A DNA stretch of 64,000 nt from Hyparrhenia diplandra (lineage: Eukaryota > Streptophyta > Magnoliopsida > Poales > Poaceae), in NCBI GenBank assembly GCA_015847255.1, contig JADLZK010001312.1, forward strand, positions 1 through 64,000, read 5' to 3'. Below the pieces are notes generated by a model. It was not told where the DNA came from and did no database searches. It saw only the letters and a list, made by a program, of their open reading frames with translations. The position numbers were made by a program, and so were the translations under genes. Below, in pieces: positions 35,365 to 46,078 of the stretch (the first letter of the stretch is position 1; each line of letters opens with the position of its first letter).

Positions 35365-36158
35365 TATATCTAGTACAAGGGAAAAGAAATTTGACAATAT
35401 CTTGATCTAATTCTTACACCTTCCCGTATATGTGGCCTTATCTTATTTTCTTTCTTTTTACACCTAGTGATATATATGTTGCATTTTTTTTTCATTTTAG
35501 ATCATCAAGAAATCATTTGATTGAACTTTGATAGGTTAATGTATGAGAAACTTTTACATAAATCAAAAGATACCTTTAACTTAAAAAACATTATTTTTAT
35601 TGGCACCTTGCTTCACTTTCTAAGTAGTATTTATCATGATACTATGGTGGTCAATCTATAAATTTATAGAAGATTATGGTTATTGGTTTGTATTTGATAG
35701 GTGATTTTAAAAATAGTGGGCTTTGCTATTTTTCACCCTTTGTTTAACATGAGAATTTTTGGACCTAGAGACAATGCACATTAGTTTTTCTTATTCTACT
35801 TGGTATTTACTAATAGTCCAAAACCATTTTTATGGAAACTATGATCCTCCTAGTACCTAATTCAAATTTTCTACTATACTCAAATTACGTAATGTAACAT
35901 CATCTATTGAAGTACCAAGACTTTACACTTAGATTTATAAAGATTTGCCACTGTTTTCATACTATCTTAGGAAGAATGGAGGACAACCTGCAATTGCGGA
36001 ATCCTACATTCTCTATTATTGGCTATTCATCTAAGCAAACTTTCAGTCCTCATCAGAACAAGTATCTTACGCCCAACCATCGATCAAGTAATTGAAATGA
36101 TTATTTCACATTTCATATTGTTTATGCTTCAGATCTATTCTTGTATATGCACAAGCAA

Positions 36159-36902
36159 GTCGTTGTTTGCTCACGTGAAAAACAAGCCCTAGGGCAGTAG
36201 CCACCGCCACCGCCATCACCACCGCTGGCCCCCCTCCCTTCCCCTCCGCACCGGTCGGGAGGCAAAAGGGAGTGGGGATCTATTTTTTTACTAAGTTTTT
36301 CCTAGTAGATCGAGTCTTTAGGGTTAGTGTCTCTCCATGCTAAATTTATTAGCATTGGTGGTTTATTTTCTCCTTCTCTCCGGCGATGGTAGAGGAGAAG
36401 AGTGGAATCATCTTCTCTGTGATGGCTCCACTAAAGGACGTTAGCATCTTCATTGTTGTGACAACATGAAGACTTTTATTTCCGGACGGAGGCATTAAGG
36501 CGAAGACGATGTCGCCGCCATGGAATAATTTTCTCCGGTCTCTTCTCTGTTTTGTTGTAGTTAGATCTGGCCACAATGAAAGGCTAGGGAGAATATTTTT
36601 TAGATTAGTCTTTCTCATTCTTGGGTGGTAGAAAGAAGAAGAAGAAAGACACCAGAAAGAAGAAGATCCTCAATTCCGCCTACAGGAATGTTGGCCGTCG
36701 TTCATTGGGCATTTGTTCTCAGGCCGTCTTTCGTTGTCGAGTGTTTGCCTATATGGTCATCCACGCTACAAAGCATTTAACATGTTCGGTTTTGAGTTGT
36801 GTTATTCAAAGCGTTGGTATTTTTTTTGTAATCAAGAGTGCTTGTAATATCTTGATGTACCTAGCTATCATATAATCTAATTCTTCTTTGTCGCCAAAAA
36901 AA
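36159..36902 (+). mobile_element. Retroposon with perfect 16-bp target duplication
   Basis: GTATATGCACAAGCAA flanks the insert exactly (36143-36158 and 36903-36918). The insert starts GTCGTTGTTTGCTCACG, has a GCCGCCACC-rich leader, and ends TTTGTCGCC plus 7 A. It has no RT. The 744 bp could be a non-autonomous LINE, a SINE or a processed transcript. The mirrored arm (39500) lacks it, so it entered after the inverted duplication. Confidence 0.8.
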
Positions 36903-37339
36903 GTATATGCACAAGCAATAGCAACACAATAGTATAATTGGCTAGCAATACCAAAGATTTATATATCCATAGAACTGAGATATATATTACATATGGTTCA
37001 TGCTATTGTTACAAAAATGCAAACCAACAACATAAAAGGATAAATTAACTTTCTCAAGCAAGAAATATACGAAATCAATTCTAAAATAGAACCCTTAATA
37101 CCAGTAGACATAGACCACCATACAAGTAGAGCTAGCACACACATGGATGCTATAGGAGTGACAATGCCTCACTTCATGGGAGGCTAAGGATTCATTTCTC
37201 ATGTCTATGGGAACCTTGAGGAATAATCCATATTGAAAGGGTGCATCATGTCAACCCCACCACTACTACCGATGAAACCATGTGAGACAACGGTGTAAAG
37301 CTCCCCTCCATTGGTGGTGAGGCTAGCAATCCAATCCTG

Positions 37340-37972
37340 CTATGGCTGGGGTGGTACACGTCCCACACCCGGCACCAATGATGATGTTTGTATATCATTG
37401 AAAGTGTAGGGTGCTAGTGGTTGGGTTGACGATGACCCTAGTTGCAATGGCATAGAGGGCTCCGATACGACTTCCTTTCCCTGCCAGATGCCAAGCTGAA
37501 GCTGTCGTATGCGTTCTTTGACCTTCTTAGTCTTCTCTTCTATCATCTCTTCAAGGCTGGCACGTTCCTTCTCAGTGGTGCCGATGAGGCGGGGTCGGCG
37601 TCCATCCATGCTCTCATATAGAAGGAACGACATCTCATGTTTGTAGTTTTCATGTTCCAACCTTCTTACTTGGTGTTGGAGCTTGGTGATGAGGCTTCTA
37701 AAAAGTTCCTCCTGACTTTGCATTTTCTTGAATCCGTTGCCAAAATCTGGCATTTCGATGAATTTCTCAAAGATGCCTTTGACCTCTGTGTCGTTAGGCC
37801 AAGCCAGTGGCTTAGCTTGATTCTCTCCGTACAACACCACACCCACCTTGGCACCACAGAGCGTGGCTAGCTCATCGACCTTCTTCTTCATGCCTTTGGA
37901 GCGCCTCTTATAAGTCGCACGACGACTTGAGGCTTTGGTGATCCATTGGAGATTCACCTTCTTGCGAGCCAT
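37340..37972 (-). CDS. Type I (M-gamma) MADS-box protein, AGL80/PHERES-like
   Basis: A 210-residue, single-exon protein. Residues 1-60 are a MADS domain with an M-gamma style start (MARKKVNLQWI), RRATYKRRSKGMKKKVDEL, LATLCGAKVGVVLYGE and then WPNDTEVKGIFEKF. No K domain; residues 75-165 are charged and partly coiled (LITKLQHQVRRLEHENYK, ERASLEEMIEEKTKKVKERI). Type I MADS factors of this group act in the nucleus, in central cell and endosperm in model plants. Single exon and length fit. The frame stops at TAG (37342-37340), but the same frame stays open for 44 more codons (QDWIASLTTNGGELYTVVSH on) to TAG at 37207. The stop therefore looks like a recent truncation of a 254-residue protein; the DNA-binding part is whole. 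Confidence 0.88.
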   Translation of the reverse strand: MARKKVNLQWITKASSRRATYKRRSKGMKKKVDELATLCGAKVGVVLYGENQAKPLAWPNDTEVKGIFEKFIEMPDFGNGFKKMQSQEELFRSLITKLQHQVRRLEHENYKHEMSFLLYESMDGRRPRLIGTTEKERASLEEMIEEKTKKVKERIRQLQLGIWQGKEVVSEPSMPLQLGSSSTQPLAPYTFNDIQTSSLVPGVGRVPPQP

Positions 37973-38069
37973 GAGCCTAACGTTCTAGGGTATCAAGCAA
38001 GAAAGCAAGCCCACAAATTTGGTAACCCTACCCCTTATCCAAAGATTATAAATCTTCAAACTCTCATCC

Positions 38070-38082
38070 TTATATATATATA
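38070..38082 (-). promoter_or_regulatory. TATA box of the MADS gene
   Basis: A TATATATATATA run lies about 100 bp before the ATG on the minus strand. The DNA just upstream (38100-38310) is the block that is copied inverted at 38817-39060, so the promoter exists twice. Confidence 0.55.
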
Positions 38083-38814
38083 GTTGGTTGAGTTAAAAGT
38101 GAGCCTAGCGTCTACCACATCATTTGTCGTCCAAAACAAGAAGAAAAATTATTGCTTATTTGGTTATGACAGGTTAGATGATAGACGGGGGAGGCTTATG
38201 TTTATATAGGTCTAGCCTAGATGAAATATAGGTGAATAGTTATTATTATAAACATAATTATGGAAAGGATTTACTTCTAGCCTAATTAGATCCATCATGA
38301 GGACTATGTGACAGTAGTCTAATGCTCGTTACTACCTTTAACCCCAAGGCCACCATCCCAGAACCTTCGTCTTGAGTAGGTAGGTTATGTAGAAGTCAAG
38401 TGAGATATTGCATTTATTAATTGCCATCAAACCATTCTATGTCTACAAATAGCACTCCATAAATGCATGCCAAAGAATCACATGGAAAATGCCTCACTAT
38501 ACACACAAGATATGATTGTACTTAACATATACATGTTTTTTTGGGTAATGAATGTAACATCCGCCCATTGTGTGATGATGTTGGTCTATGAAACCATGCA
38601 CTCATGACTCCACTAGTCAATAGAAAAGGGTGCTATGATCACAATATGAGCATATATGAGAATAATGTGCAATTTATAGTTGCATCTACATTGGTCTATT
38701 GTGTCATGCGCTTTCCCTAGTATGGTGCATACTTCAAAACTCCAATATAGCAAGTGTGATTTGTGAACAAAATCAACAAAATGCTTTTAATTTTGAAACA
38801 AGCAATGAGCATTT

Positions 38815-40600
38815 GACTGCTATCACGTAGTCCTCATGATGGAGCTAGTTAGGATAGAAGTAAAAGCTTGTCATAATATCACATTTATAATAGTTGCTAT
38901 TCACTAATATATTTGATCTAGGCTAGAGCCTCGAGATCTATATAAACATCTACCTTCGCCTACTATCATTTAACCTATCATGACCAAAGTAACAATTTTT
39001 TTCTTCACTTGTTGTCTTTTTGTTTTTGATAAATGTTGTGGTAGAGACTAGGCTGATTTGAACTCTGCCAAAACTAGCTATATCCACGTGCCTTTGTTGG
39101 TAGCAAACAGAATGAATTAACATGATGCAACCTTATAAAAGATTATTTTCAACATTCCCATGGGAGTGGGTAAGGGATCCTTGCCCTCCCATGGAGTTAG
39201 GCATTGTCACTCCTTTTTGTAGCCATGCATGAATGCCAACTCTACCTACATGGTGATGTGTCTAATACTATTAATGTCCTATGACTCTTGCGGCCTTGCT
39301 CAGGCAAAGTGCAAAGGCTTAAGTTATTGTCCATTATGTTCTTGGTTAGTAATTCTATGTGTATAACAACTAAGTATAGAATAGTCTTGTGCATAGTAGG
39401 GATTAACATAGCATGAATCCCTATAATATCTCGGTGTAATGTTATATAAATCTATGATATTGCTAGCCTACTATAATTTTGTATTGTTGTTTCTTGTGCA
39501 TAAACAAGGATAAATCTCAAGCACAAACCCTATGAAATGTTAGATATTAACAATTCAATACTTGATGACGGGGCGCAAGATACTTGTCATGATTTCCTAA
39601 AAAGACATACTTGTCATTATGATGACTAGAAGTTTGATGTGATGAATAGTCGCTACGCTACTAGATGATGCCGAATTTTGCAATTGTAGGCCTGTCTCCA
39701 TGCTTCCCGATATAATGTGAACAAAGCGGCAAATTTTGCTAAATCCAAGTGCAAAATGTTGGTATTTCAAGAGATGTTGTTTTATCTAATGTCAACCTTG
39801 CATTACATTATGAAAAAGGTACTAGGTGGATCGTATCAAGAAATTTTCATGAAAATGATTTCGGACTATTAGCAAATATCGGGAACACTAGTTAACTAAG
39901 AAAAAACAATCTCCATTATCTCTCTAGGCTTAAAAATTCCCATGTTAAACAAAGGGTGGAAAAGATAGGAATGTCTACTCATTTTAAAATGACCCGTCGC
40001 ATAAAAAACAATAACCTTAAATTATGAATTGACCACCGTAGATATTATGTAATACTACTTAGAAAATAGTGCTAACTAGCAATAAAAAAATATTTCTTTT
40101 TAAATTGGCAAAATATTCTAATTTATGTAAAATTTTCTCAGAATTCTATATGTTAACATGTCAAAGTTAAAATCAAATGAGCTCTTGATATTAAAAAAAT
40201 GTAAGAATAAAAGTGGAATCACAAAATATATGTAGTGTGATGAGACAGAATGCAACAGAAACAAGGATATTAATCTGGTTACCTACTTCAAAGGGTCAAA
40301 GGGAGCCTAAAAATTCATTTACGTATTCTTGCATTAAGGAATGAATCAAATCTCTCCATGTACCATTCGATGCAACATATATAGATAGGTGTAAAAAGAA
40401 GGAAAATAAGATAGGGCCTCACACAAGGGGCACGGCAAAAGTGTTAGTGATATAATTTTTTTTTTTTTGTTTTACTTGCAATGGATATAGATCTAGCCTA
40501 GGATTGACTGAGATTAGGTGGTTGTAGTTTGCTCCACAAAATAGGATATTTCATGTATCCCATTGTTCTATATTAGTCTTCATGTCCCTAAAGCTTCAAA
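38815..40600. repeat. Right arm of the inverted duplication (MADS gene lost)
   Basis: The promoter-like block (38817-39070) and the 3' flank block (39165 on, with GGCATTGTCACTCCT) of the MADS gene are both here. Only about 100 bp of unrelated text separates them, so the coding region has been removed. No MADS coding trace is seen. 40600-41310 is AT-rich and unassigned. Confidence 0.72.
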
Positions 40601-41309
40601 TAATTGAATATATGTTCATAATCTTCCTACCAAAAAAATAATGTTATGGACCCCAACCAACAAAAACAAGGTTTCAAGGATGATATTTTATAGTAAATGC
40701 TAACCTGGGATTCAAATATTTAGACTTTGCATGCAACTTTGTATATGCAAGTTGGTCAAGGACACTTGCCTCAATCCACATGTTCTTGAGACTCTTGATC
40801 CTTAATTTTGATTAATTTCTTGATCAACCCATGTTTGGTAGATAGCACTAGTAATAGATACAAGCATATCAAATAACCTACAAATATGTTCCAAACCTTA
40901 TATAACATACTATAAAGATTACTAATGTCTAGATCTTCTTTGCTATCATCACATTACCACAAAAGCCAAAGAAAACAGAGTTACAACTAAATTAAAAGAT
41001 GAGCTTTTCAAGTTCTTAGGACCTATTTGTAAATACTTTCCAAAAAAGGACAAAATGAAAAGATTCTAGGCCTAAGGAGTATTATATAAAGACCAAGGAC
41101 CTTTTTACAAATTACCATTTTATTTCTAATTCCAGTGAGCCTCCCCCACCCCAACTTGGATCCACCACCCCTATCGTCACTAGCTCATCACCTAAATCGC
41201 CTATCGCCCATCCCATCCCCACTTTGCCTGGCCTAACTACCTACCCCCGATACCACCGGAGTTCGAGATCAATAGGCGAGAGTTCACCAGAACTCTAGAA
41301 ACTAGATCC

Positions 41310-41313
<4 letters not shown>

Positions 41314-41382
<69 letters not shown>

Positions 41383-41550
41383 ATAGAGAGTCATTGCATC
41401 TTGTAGAGATCTTGCGCCGCCGCCAACGCATCCTCCATGGCCACGAGTGTGGGAGTTGGTGGGCCACTGGCATGAGAATTAGGGGCTGATGAGGCGCGGG
41501 CACGAGGATGAGGGTACCAGGGAGGTGTTCGCTAGATGCATGAGGGTGTC

Positions 41551-41583
<33 letters not shown>

Positions 41584-41746
41584 ATAACTGTCTTTGGATC
41601 CTATGGATCTTGCGCCGCCGCCAATGCATCCGCCATACAAGTGTGGGAGTTGGCGGGCCACTAGCATGAGAATTAGGGGCCGATGAGGCGTGTGCACGAG
41701 GATGAGGGTACCAGGGAGGTGCTCACTAGATGCATGAGGATGTCGC

Positions 41747-41793
<47 letters not shown>
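41314..41793. repeat. GA microsatellites inside a 198-bp tandem duplication
   Basis: (AG)n runs lie at about 41314-41380, 41552-41581 and 41749-41793. Between them a unit beginning GATCTTGCGCCGCCGCCAA starts at 41408 and again at 41606. The leucine/serine-rich frames on the minus strand are translations of the microsatellite. Confidence 0.88.
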
Positions 41794-41797
<4 letters not shown>

Positions 41798-41882
41798 CGT
41801 GGGTGAGGGAGAGGTGGAAAGCATGTGAGGGCCAGCGATAATGCGTGCATGCCCTAATTAAGCATTTCCCTATTGAGATATC

Positions 41883-42358
41883 TGTAACTTCCCGCCTCCT
41901 TGAGGCCGGAGGCCCGCTTACATCTAATAGCTCTCTAAGGATCAAGAATGCCCTCACAGACCAACACTAGTCTTTTCTACGCACTTTGTCCTCACTCATG
42001 CGCACCCGAGAAGGACTTTCTGGTCGGTCACCCATCGCTCCAAGCCAAGCACGCTTAACTTTGGAGTATTTAGGAGATGGGCTTTCGAAAAAGAAGTTGC
42101 AACTTATTGGTATGAGTTTTCTATCAACCTTATTAAGCCCTAGGCCAGGGTGTCACATACTCAGCCCCTTGGGAGACCGACGTCCTCATCGGTCAACCCT
42201 AGGTCAGGAACGTTCCCTCTTGGTCACGTCCATCTGTCCAGTGCTAGCGCATGTGCCATGCTGTGTGACCACGTCGGGTCCACACCAGCCATGCGCACCA
42301 TGCCTGCCCAACTGACACATGCGCCCATGAAACCGCAAGGGTCGGCTCCGATACCATT
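41883..42358 (-). mobile_element. Cassandra-like TRIM: one LTR with 5S rRNA-like segment, short internal part
   Basis: The LTR 41883-42157 (TGTAAC...TGTCACA) carries, on the minus strand, AAGTTAAGCGTGCTTGG and GATGGGTGACC (42020-42065). These are the box A and intermediate-element region of plant 5S RNA, followed by GAAAGTCCT-like text as in 5S. Next to the LTR is a purine tract AAGGGGCTGAGTA (minus). At 42344-42358 CAAATGGTATCGGAGC is a Met-tRNA-type primer site. The internal part is about 200 bp. The second LTR, expected right of 42358, does not show the 5S text, so it is lost or replaced. Cassandra TRIMs with 5S-bearing LTRs are established in plants. Confidence 0.72.
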
Positions 42359-42619
42359 TGTAAAGCTCCATAGAAGATGGATGAAGACACTGAGGATACT
42401 AGTTCTTGGCATACGAAGCCCCCAGTCAATTGTCCTTGAGAAGAATGGAGCCTAAGAAGTTTAGCAACCCTTCCGCATTACTCTGATAAATTGTGAGTGT
42501 TTGTATAGTTATGTTTACGCTTTAAAGCATTGTTTCTGAGGCGTGACAATATCATAATAAGGCAAGCAAAGAAACTTGTATAAAAAGCAAAGCATACATT
42601 TAGTGCAGTTACCGGCTCA

Positions 42620-42771
42620 CTCCCTCTATCAAAGTCATTTTAGCCTCTCACAAGATACAACAGAGATTAAATGAATATGGCCAGACAAAGGGTCTAGGTA
42701 CATGGTGCAATCTATGAATGTGGATAGAGGTACTGGCTGCCACAACGACACACAAAGCGGGACAGAGGGAG
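42620..42771. mobile_element. Degenerate Stowaway-like MITE
   Basis: CTCCCTCTATCAAAG at the left and, inverted, CTCCCTCTGTCCCGC at the right; TA only at the right side. About 152 bp. Confidence 0.5.
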
Positions 42772-42983
42772 TACATGACAAAAAAGTGCAAGTGCTAGAG
42801 CAAGATCTAGTAGCATCGTCCATGCCCATGTAATAGAAGAAACGAGCTATACAAACAAAGGAGTGGCTTATGAAAACATTATTTTATAAACCAGATGATA
42901 TAATGACATTATGACCCGTTCTCATTCTAAATACAAAGTAGTGGCAAGTTGTATATGTAGAAGGTTGAATGAAGATGGAGGCC

Positions 42984-44209
42984 CACTACTAGAAAAACCA
43001 ACCAATGCCGACAGGGGAAGTATAATAGCCGAAGGGTAGTTGGGGAAACCGTGAATGGCCGACAGTTAACATGTTATCGGCGGTTAAAAGCTCTCATGTC
43101 GGTCTTTGTATTGTATAGCCGATGGCACAACCTATTCTCGAGCGCTAGATGTGGACCGGTCGGGTAGTACACTAGAAGGCCGACATAGCAAATTAATTGT
43201 CGATGGTCCTAGTGATATCGTCATTCTTTGTAATGAATAGCCGATGGTGTAAACTATTCCCAAGCATTTGAACTTTGATGCTGACTAATCGGCCATTGTA
43301 CTAGAAGGCTGATAGAGCAAATTAATTCCCGACGGTCCTAATGATACCATCGGTCTTTATAATGAAGAGCCGTAACTATTCCCGAGCGTTTGATGCCGAC
43401 TAGTCGGCCACTGCACTATAAAAGGCTGAGAGCTTGAAGGAGTTTTGTAAAGGCGTTCTAGTGGAACTCAGCCACACATCTCAAATTTTGTTATGGGGTT
43501 GGCTCATGGCATACGTAAGTTACGACTTGTGGTGAACCATAAACAAATACAAATTAATTTAAAAAATTGTACCAAAAAGTTTTACATCTCCGAGTGACTT
43601 CAGTTTAGGTCGTTTCCACATCTGAGATCAATTTCAAAATTCTGAAAGATAATAACTTAAAAATTATTGATCTCAAAATAGAATTATAGACCCTAAATGA
43701 TTTTAAATTAAAAAGTCGTCAACTACAAAGTTGCAGATCTCTTTGAATACTATAACTTCGTTTTAAGTCATTTCTCGATTTGAGATACTACCATAAATAA
43801 AAATGTAATTAAATTTCAAAATCTGAAAGCTTTAAGATCGAAAAAAAATATGTGCACTAACGGATCTCAAATGAAAAAGTATTCAACCAACTAGTACAGA
43901 TCCTTTCAATCACTACAGATTTGTTTTAAGTAATTTTAAAATCTAAACATACTGAATTCAAAATATTGAAAGTTAAAACAAACTTTGGAGCGTTAAATGA
44001 TTTTTAAATGGAAAAGTCATCGACCAATGTTGTAGATCTCCTTGAGTAATACGACTTTGATATAAAGTTTGTATTCATACAACTTTGTTCGCAATAGTTA
44101 CGAATTTTAATGTGCTCCCTTTATATTGTTATAGGCAGTGCGGTGAACCGCCTTTAAGCACCTCTACCCAAAAAGGAAGTGACCTCTAAAAATCGAGCAT
44201 GTAGTAGTG
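42984..44209. mobile_element. CACTA-like element with long subterminal tandem repeats
   Basis: It starts CACTACTAGAAAAACCAACC and may end at the inverted CACTACTACATGCTCG (44209). A unit of about 115-128 bp with GGCCGACATAGCAAATTAAT and GATGGTCCTAGTGATA recurs at about 43171 and 43299, with a partial third near 43414. The flanking triplets (GCC and ATA) do not match, so the right border is unsure. No transposase. Confidence 0.5.
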
Positions 44210-44592
44210 ATATATAAACTTGAGACATGAAACTGAAAAAAAAGACTAGGAATGGACTGCAACAATCAAGATCCCACTGGGTGGCCATGTACATCTCTCC
44301 AGTCAAGCACCTCAAGGAGAAGAGTGCTAATGGGGATTCAAACTCTCAACTGAGCTGCAACCTCCAAAAGAAAAGCTAAATCTAGCTACGTACAAAACGG
44401 ATGGGCTCGATTGATCGGCGCATAAATAGCTAGCATTTGGATTACCAATTTTTCAATTCAAGGCCCAAGAAGAAGCAAGCAGTTTGGGAATGTTTGGTGA
44501 GGAGAAGATATTTTGCTATGTACTCCATCCATGTCTGCATCTCCACTTTTTGTGGCTCAAGGAAAACGCATGAACGGACAGTTGGTTGGCGG

Positions 44593-44981
44593 TCACGAGC
44601 TGCCACTCAGGTCACGGATCCTTGCCTGGTCGAGCATGGACCACATGACCTGCACGTCTTCGTAGGCGCACGCCATCACCTCGCCGTGCAGCTTGGCCCT
44701 CTCGGCGTCAACGTGCTGCACCATCGCTGCATGCATAAACAATGCAATCAGGATTCAATTCGGGGTCATCAGGATTCATATAGCTCCACCGATCAACAAT
44801 CGGAGAGACACGACCAACACAAGCCTCCAGAAAGAACGCGTGTGCTCGAACAATCTTAATGTATGAACTGACCTGAGTTTGGCTGCTGATGCGTCTGCTT
44901 CCTGCCGCCGTCCTTCTGTGGCCCGAAGATGGTGCAGGCTTTCCTAAAGGGCGTTGTAATGGTGCGCACCCAAGAACCCAT
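44593..44981 (-). CDS. Small two-exon plant-specific protein, 80 residues, intact
   Basis: Exon 1 (44981-44873) reads MGSWVRTITTPFRKACTIFG then PQKDGGRKQTHQQPNS. The intron has GT...AG borders (CTCAG/GTCAG and ATGCAG/CG). Exon 2 (44726-44593) reads AMVQHVDAERAKLHGEVMAC, AYEDVQVMWSMLDQARIRDL and SGSS, then TGA. The phase is kept across the junction and there is no stop. The two conserved ends, MGSW-RTITTPFRKAC and GEVMACAYEDVQVMWSMLD, are what I recall of a small family found across seed plants with no established function. No signal peptide or membrane segment. A TATATATAAA run directly precedes the ATG, so the leader must be short or start further off. It is the only host gene here with an unbroken multi-exon frame. 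Confidence 0.78.
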
Positions 44982-45814
44982 ATATATAAACACACACACA
45001 GCACACAGGAGGGGGTCAATTCAAGCTCTGCTGGAGAACAGCGCGCCGCTGCTTGCCAGGCCAAATCAACAAGCCGATCTGTATGTAGCGGGTGTACGTT
45101 TATATGAAGGTACTGCTTCAGGAAGCTGGAAGAGGATGTTGGCAATGGCAATGTGTTGAGAACGAAAGAGGATAAGAGACGATGGAGCTCCTATATCATG
45201 CAGTTCACAGCGCGCGCGACCAAATCATGGGCGCTGCGTGGGCATCAAGTGAATATATATTGTGGCGATGGGGAAGGTGTGCGTGGAAGCTATATGCACA
45301 GCGGCATGACGATGAGAGTTGATTGGTACTGAGGGGAGAGGGGTTGGGAGGCAAGATCCGGGGGACAAGCGGCGTGCGCGGCCATGTTGAGCGCCGCGCA
45401 GTGGCTGCACGTGCTGCCGTTGGCCTGGTATTGATCGGTGGATCCGAGAGCATGCTGCATGCATGATTTGTTGCTGTTGGGCGGGAGCCGCCGGCCGGGA
45501 CGATGGAATGGACCACCAGGCCACGAACGAACACGGAGTTCCGCCCGGCGCGCGCTGCGGGAGCCACCGATGATGGGTGGATCGCGCGCGTTTGTGCCGG
45601 CCCGTGCAGTGTGTACGTACGAAGCGATGTACTTTTGTGGCGCACACCGCGCGCTCAACCATCATCGATCCAACCTAATCATCAAGGGTCGGGAATGCCG
45701 GCCGCATGTGACGGGAGTACGCCATGTGTATAGTATATTTGCATGTTGCGCTGGGCTCGAATCGATCCATCGGCTCCCATATGCTAGGCGCACATGCACG
45801 GGATTCAAACGGGA

Positions 45815-46078
45815 TGGACCAACCATTGCACAGCCCAAAAGGGCGGGTTCGGTGTCGGTCGGCGTCGGCATGGCGGCACGTCCATGAATGATTTTGTCGG
45901 AACACACGCCACGCCCGATAATCGACACCGACCCCCGACTTTTTGGGTTGTGCAAATGGTTGGTCGATCGTAGCTTGTTCGCAAGGTCACAAGATTCAAA
46001 CATAATCATCCATGGATGTGCGGTCATGCCTCAGTCGACACCTACTCACGCCCATTTGGGCTATGCAGTGGTTAGATA
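45815..46078. repeat. Three copies of an 80-bp unit, one inverted
   Basis: The unit ends GCCCANTTGGGCTNTGCA and ATGGTTGG. It lies inverted at 45815-45897 and direct at 45897-45967 and 45998-46078. The first two form a possible hairpin with arms of about 45 bp (45815-45860, 45922-45967). No terminal duplication was seen. 44982-45800 and 46080-47195 hold no gene I can support. Confidence 0.5.

Larger units (their letters stand above)
34990..38320. repeat. Left arm of an inverted duplication (MADS-bearing)
   Basis: Blocks of this arm reappear inverted in 38815-40600 in the mirrored order. 34985-35090 pairs with 40480-40590, 35410-35480 with 40370-40420, 35540-35860 with 39830-40140, 36910-37000 with 39420-39510, 37090-37200 with 39170-39270, and 38100-38310 with 38817-39060. 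This arm also carries a Stowaway MITE, a retroposon and the MADS gene that the other arm lacks. Identity is roughly three quarters by eye. Confidence 0.75.

Noticed and set aside
41237..41957. Long leucine/serine-rich minus-strand frames
   Set aside because: They are translations of GA microsatellites and their tandem duplication.
42009..42068. A 5S rRNA gene
   Set aside because: Only the internal-promoter part matches and it lies inside a TG...CA LTR; it is a Cassandra-type segment.
42359..42548. Second LTR of the Cassandra-like element (TGTAAAGCTCC ... GCGTGACA)
   Set aside because: Terminal bases look suitable, but the inside has no 5S-like or other similarity to the first LTR.
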